Assembly (NCBI GenBank): GCA_018398765.1
Contig: JAHBMJ010004524.1
Location: 1-19,333, forward strand
Reading direction: 5' to 3'
Origin: Chromera velia
Taxonomy: Eukaryota; Sar; Chromeraceae
Length of the DNA stretch: 19,333 nt
Part shown: positions 17,719-19,333 of the stretch, piece after piece
Numbering within the stretch: position 1 is the first letter of the stretch
Layout of the letters: every line of letters begins with the position of its first letter
Program-made: the position numbers and the translations under genes
The notes under the pieces: generated by a model
Databases searched by the model: none
Told to the model about the DNA's origin: nothing
Seen by the model: the letters and a program-made list of their open reading frames with translations, nothing else

Positions 17719-19333
17719 GAGAGAGAGAAAGGGAGGGAGAGAGAGAGAGAGAGAGGCCAAGAGACCTCCTGGCTGACTGACTGACTGTTCTGTTTGAGGA
17801 CAGCTCAGAGTCTACGTACATCCCATGACCTAACTTGATTCGAAGGAAAGCCCTCAACCTCTCCACAAGAACTCTTTCTGTCCAGCGAACCCCCTTTGCT
17901 TCTTGTCCTCCTCTGAGTCTTTCCAACCGAGACCGTCTCTTTGCTTGAGCGCTTGAAGGAGGCACATGGACCGGCACTGTATCCCGGGCAGCCGTGTGAA
18001 GAGGTGCCTTCCACGGGACTGCACTCACCTCCACAGAACGCTTTTCCCAATCAGCCCAAAGTTCAGATCCAGCCCAGGCCACCCGAGAGGCCGACTGACT
18101 GCTTGCGTCAGAAGGTTTGCCTTCCTTTCTTTCCCCCTCTATGTTTGACTTTATCTTCGATGCGTGAGGTTTCCCCCCCCACGCATTCTCTTCTGTCAAT
18201 AGTCGGAGAAACTGAGCACAAGGAATTCGGGAGGCCGATAGAAGAACAAAATCATCAACCCACCGCACTAGGACGGAAGGAAGACGCAACCACGGCAACG
18301 AAGCACGCCACCAACTTTCAGCCGTCGGTCTCAATTCTCCGATCACTCTCACCCCCGCACCTCGAAGCACCTGCTCCACAACGTGTGCCTCTGCATCAAC
18401 GGGGGTCGACAGACGTGCCACTGCCGGTTGTTTGTCCTTCAACCCATAGTGAAATGCAACCAGCACGGGGGATAGCCTCGACCCCTGAGGTACCCCGATC
18501 ACCTGAGTGTACGGCTTGAATTCTCGTACCTTCATGCGCACCCCTGTGAAACTTCCATCCGCTGACAACCCCTGACGTCCAACCACAGACTCAACCTGCA
18601 CCTTCCTCTTCATTACACTCACACACGTGGAGAGACGAACACGGTTTCCTGAAAACAGACGGCAGACTTGCGCAAAGACGTTGTCAGGGGTGATCACTCC
18701 CACCCAAGCCAAGTCAGTCACAACCACCACGGGCGGCCCCCCCCGGACTGACGAGGCCCCCATCGCCCCTGGCGTCCCTACTCCGACCGTTCTTCTACTG
18801 AGTGCGGAGTCGGGGTGTTGCAAGAGACTGCGCACCGAAGGGAAGCCGGTGTAAGCGGAGGCAACGCACGAGAGTCTGGCAGAGGGAAGGTGGAGAGGCA
18901 GTGCCATCCTCTCATGCCCCTCTCCTTCCCCCTTCTCCTTTCCTGTCTCTGAGTCTCCACCCTCCCTTCCTCTCTGCCCAGGCTGCCGCAGCATCTGTGC
19001 AGGCCGATTGGAGACCCCCCGAGGAAATCGCGACAGGACGACCCTGCAGGCAGGCACACAGGCAGGAAGGCAAAGGGAGAGAGAGAGAGAGACGGAGAAT
19101 CCCCAGTCAGAACAATCAGCAAAAGAGAGACGAAAGTAAGGAGGAAATCTCTTTGCCAAGATCCTCATTGATGACTTTTCCAGTCTCATGCTGTCCCCAA
19201 CAGAAAGCACTAACTGACCGACTGACTGACTGACTGGCGGACTGACTGACCATTGATTTGCACAGGGCCCGTCCAACGGGGCCCTCCTCACTGCCGCGAT
19301 CACTTCCTGAACAAAGGAAGACATGTGGGGGGG
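15296..19333 (-). CDS. TERT: telomerase reverse transcriptase, catalytic and C-terminal domains (5' end outside window)
   Basis: TERT extends chromosome ends by copying the telomerase RNA. Exons: 19333-19251 (incoming), 19043-17786, 17227-17116, 16374-15296. All phases agree, giving 843 residues here. Reverse-transcriptase motifs in order: motif A VVVVTDLAWVGVI (catalytic Asp codon 18713-18715), motif B' VIGVPQGSRLSPVL (near 18496-18470), motif C LVRWVDDFVLLS (Asp pair at 18251-18256), motif D with AQFLRLL and HASKIKSN, motif E VAWAGSELWADWEKRSVEVS. B', C and E match telomerase rather than retrotransposon patterns (the DDF core and the W-G motif E). The C-terminal extension follows: ERVLVERLRAFLRIKLG, ILSNVFLISAACGLKTV, and AFAFVLGRRRQTPGLAQAF aligning with the end of other TERTs. 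After about 16110 the frame continues some 270 residues as a basic and Ser-rich tail (nuclear signal KHRKRKRGRGKRARK) to TAA at 15296. Motifs 1 and 2, T and the RNA-binding domain should lie beyond 19333. Confidence 0.87.
16903..17115 (-). repeat. GTGA tetranucleotide array beginning at a TERT 5' splice site
   Basis: On the minus strand, GTGA units begin exactly at the donor GT (17115-17114) and continue for about 200 bases with a GA-dinucleotide block at 17026-17054 and some variants. The array fills the first part of the intron 17115-16375. Confidence 0.93.
17281..17405 (+). repeat. short AAAG and GGAA tracts in a TERT intron
   Basis: Tetranucleotide purine runs at 17294-17313 and 17376-17405 lie inside the intron 17785-17228. 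They read as polypyrimidine in the transcript. Confidence 0.8.
17658..17757 (+). repeat. GA microsatellite in a TERT intron
   Basis: A long (GA)n tract with GGGA interruptions lies between TERT exons 19043-17786 and 17227-17116. Read on the minus strand it gives the Ser/Leu run that prolongs the telomerase frame past its true exon end. Confidence 0.95.
19206..19250 (-). repeat. GTCA repeat at a TERT 5' splice site
   Basis: On the minus strand the donor GTCAGT at 19250-19245 opens a run of GTCA units with GTCC and GTCG variants. Several donor-like sequences therefore follow the presumed exon end at 19251. Confidence 0.75.

Noticed and set aside
17525-17785. Ser/Leu-rich end of the long minus-strand telomerase frame
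   Set aside because: It follows a good donor at 17785 and consists of translated (CT)n. The C-terminal extension continues properly in the exon at 17227-17116.

Overview
Nuclear DNA of a eukaryote. Genes are split by many GT-AG introns (donors mostly GTCAGT or GTGAGT, acceptors mostly TGCAG or TTCAG), intergenic DNA is long, and introns are full of microsatellites. One gene carries a signal peptide followed by a basic transit-type region beginning with Phe, as expected for import into a red-alga-derived complex plastid. With the abundance of TGCATGCA-like words this suggests a photosynthetic alveolate such as a chromerid (Chromera or Vitrella type). That assignment is an inference; no rRNA or species marker is present.

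Layout. Positions 1-5503 are gene-poor. They hold two 251-bp direct copies of a dispersed repeat (1036-1286 and 3848-4098) with a tRNA-like promoter box on the minus strand. Between the copies lies one long reading frame interrupted by in-frame stops (1498-3366). Positions 5504-8137 (minus) encode a roughly 811-residue low-complexity, probably nuclear protein with one short intron. An 826-bp divergent intergenic region follows. Positions 8963-14679 (plus) encode a nine-exon rRNA adenine dimethyltransferase of the KsgA/RsmA/Dim1 family (385 residues) with a bipartite plastid leader. An AT-rich convergent intergenic region (14680-15295) separates it from a second recognised gene: positions 15296-19333 (minus) hold the catalytic and C-terminal domains of telomerase reverse transcriptase (TERT), whose 5' part lies beyond the window.

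The most unusual structure is at 9631-10050. The end of intron 1 of the methyltransferase gene, together with the first 48 bases of exon 2, has been tandemly duplicated into six 70-bp units. Each unit carries a polypyrimidine tract, a 3' splice site (lost in copy 2) and the sequence for the family's N-terminal LGQNYL motif; only the last unit continues into the rest of the exon. A second theme is that several 5' splice sites here (three in TERT, one in the disordered-protein gene) sit at the start of GTCA or GTGA tetranucleotide repeats, so that donor-like sequences recur every four bases. The genes do not form a pathway: one acts on plastid ribosomes, one on chromosome ends, and one is of unknown, probably nuclear, function. 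All exon models were built by eye from reading frame, splice phase and family motifs.
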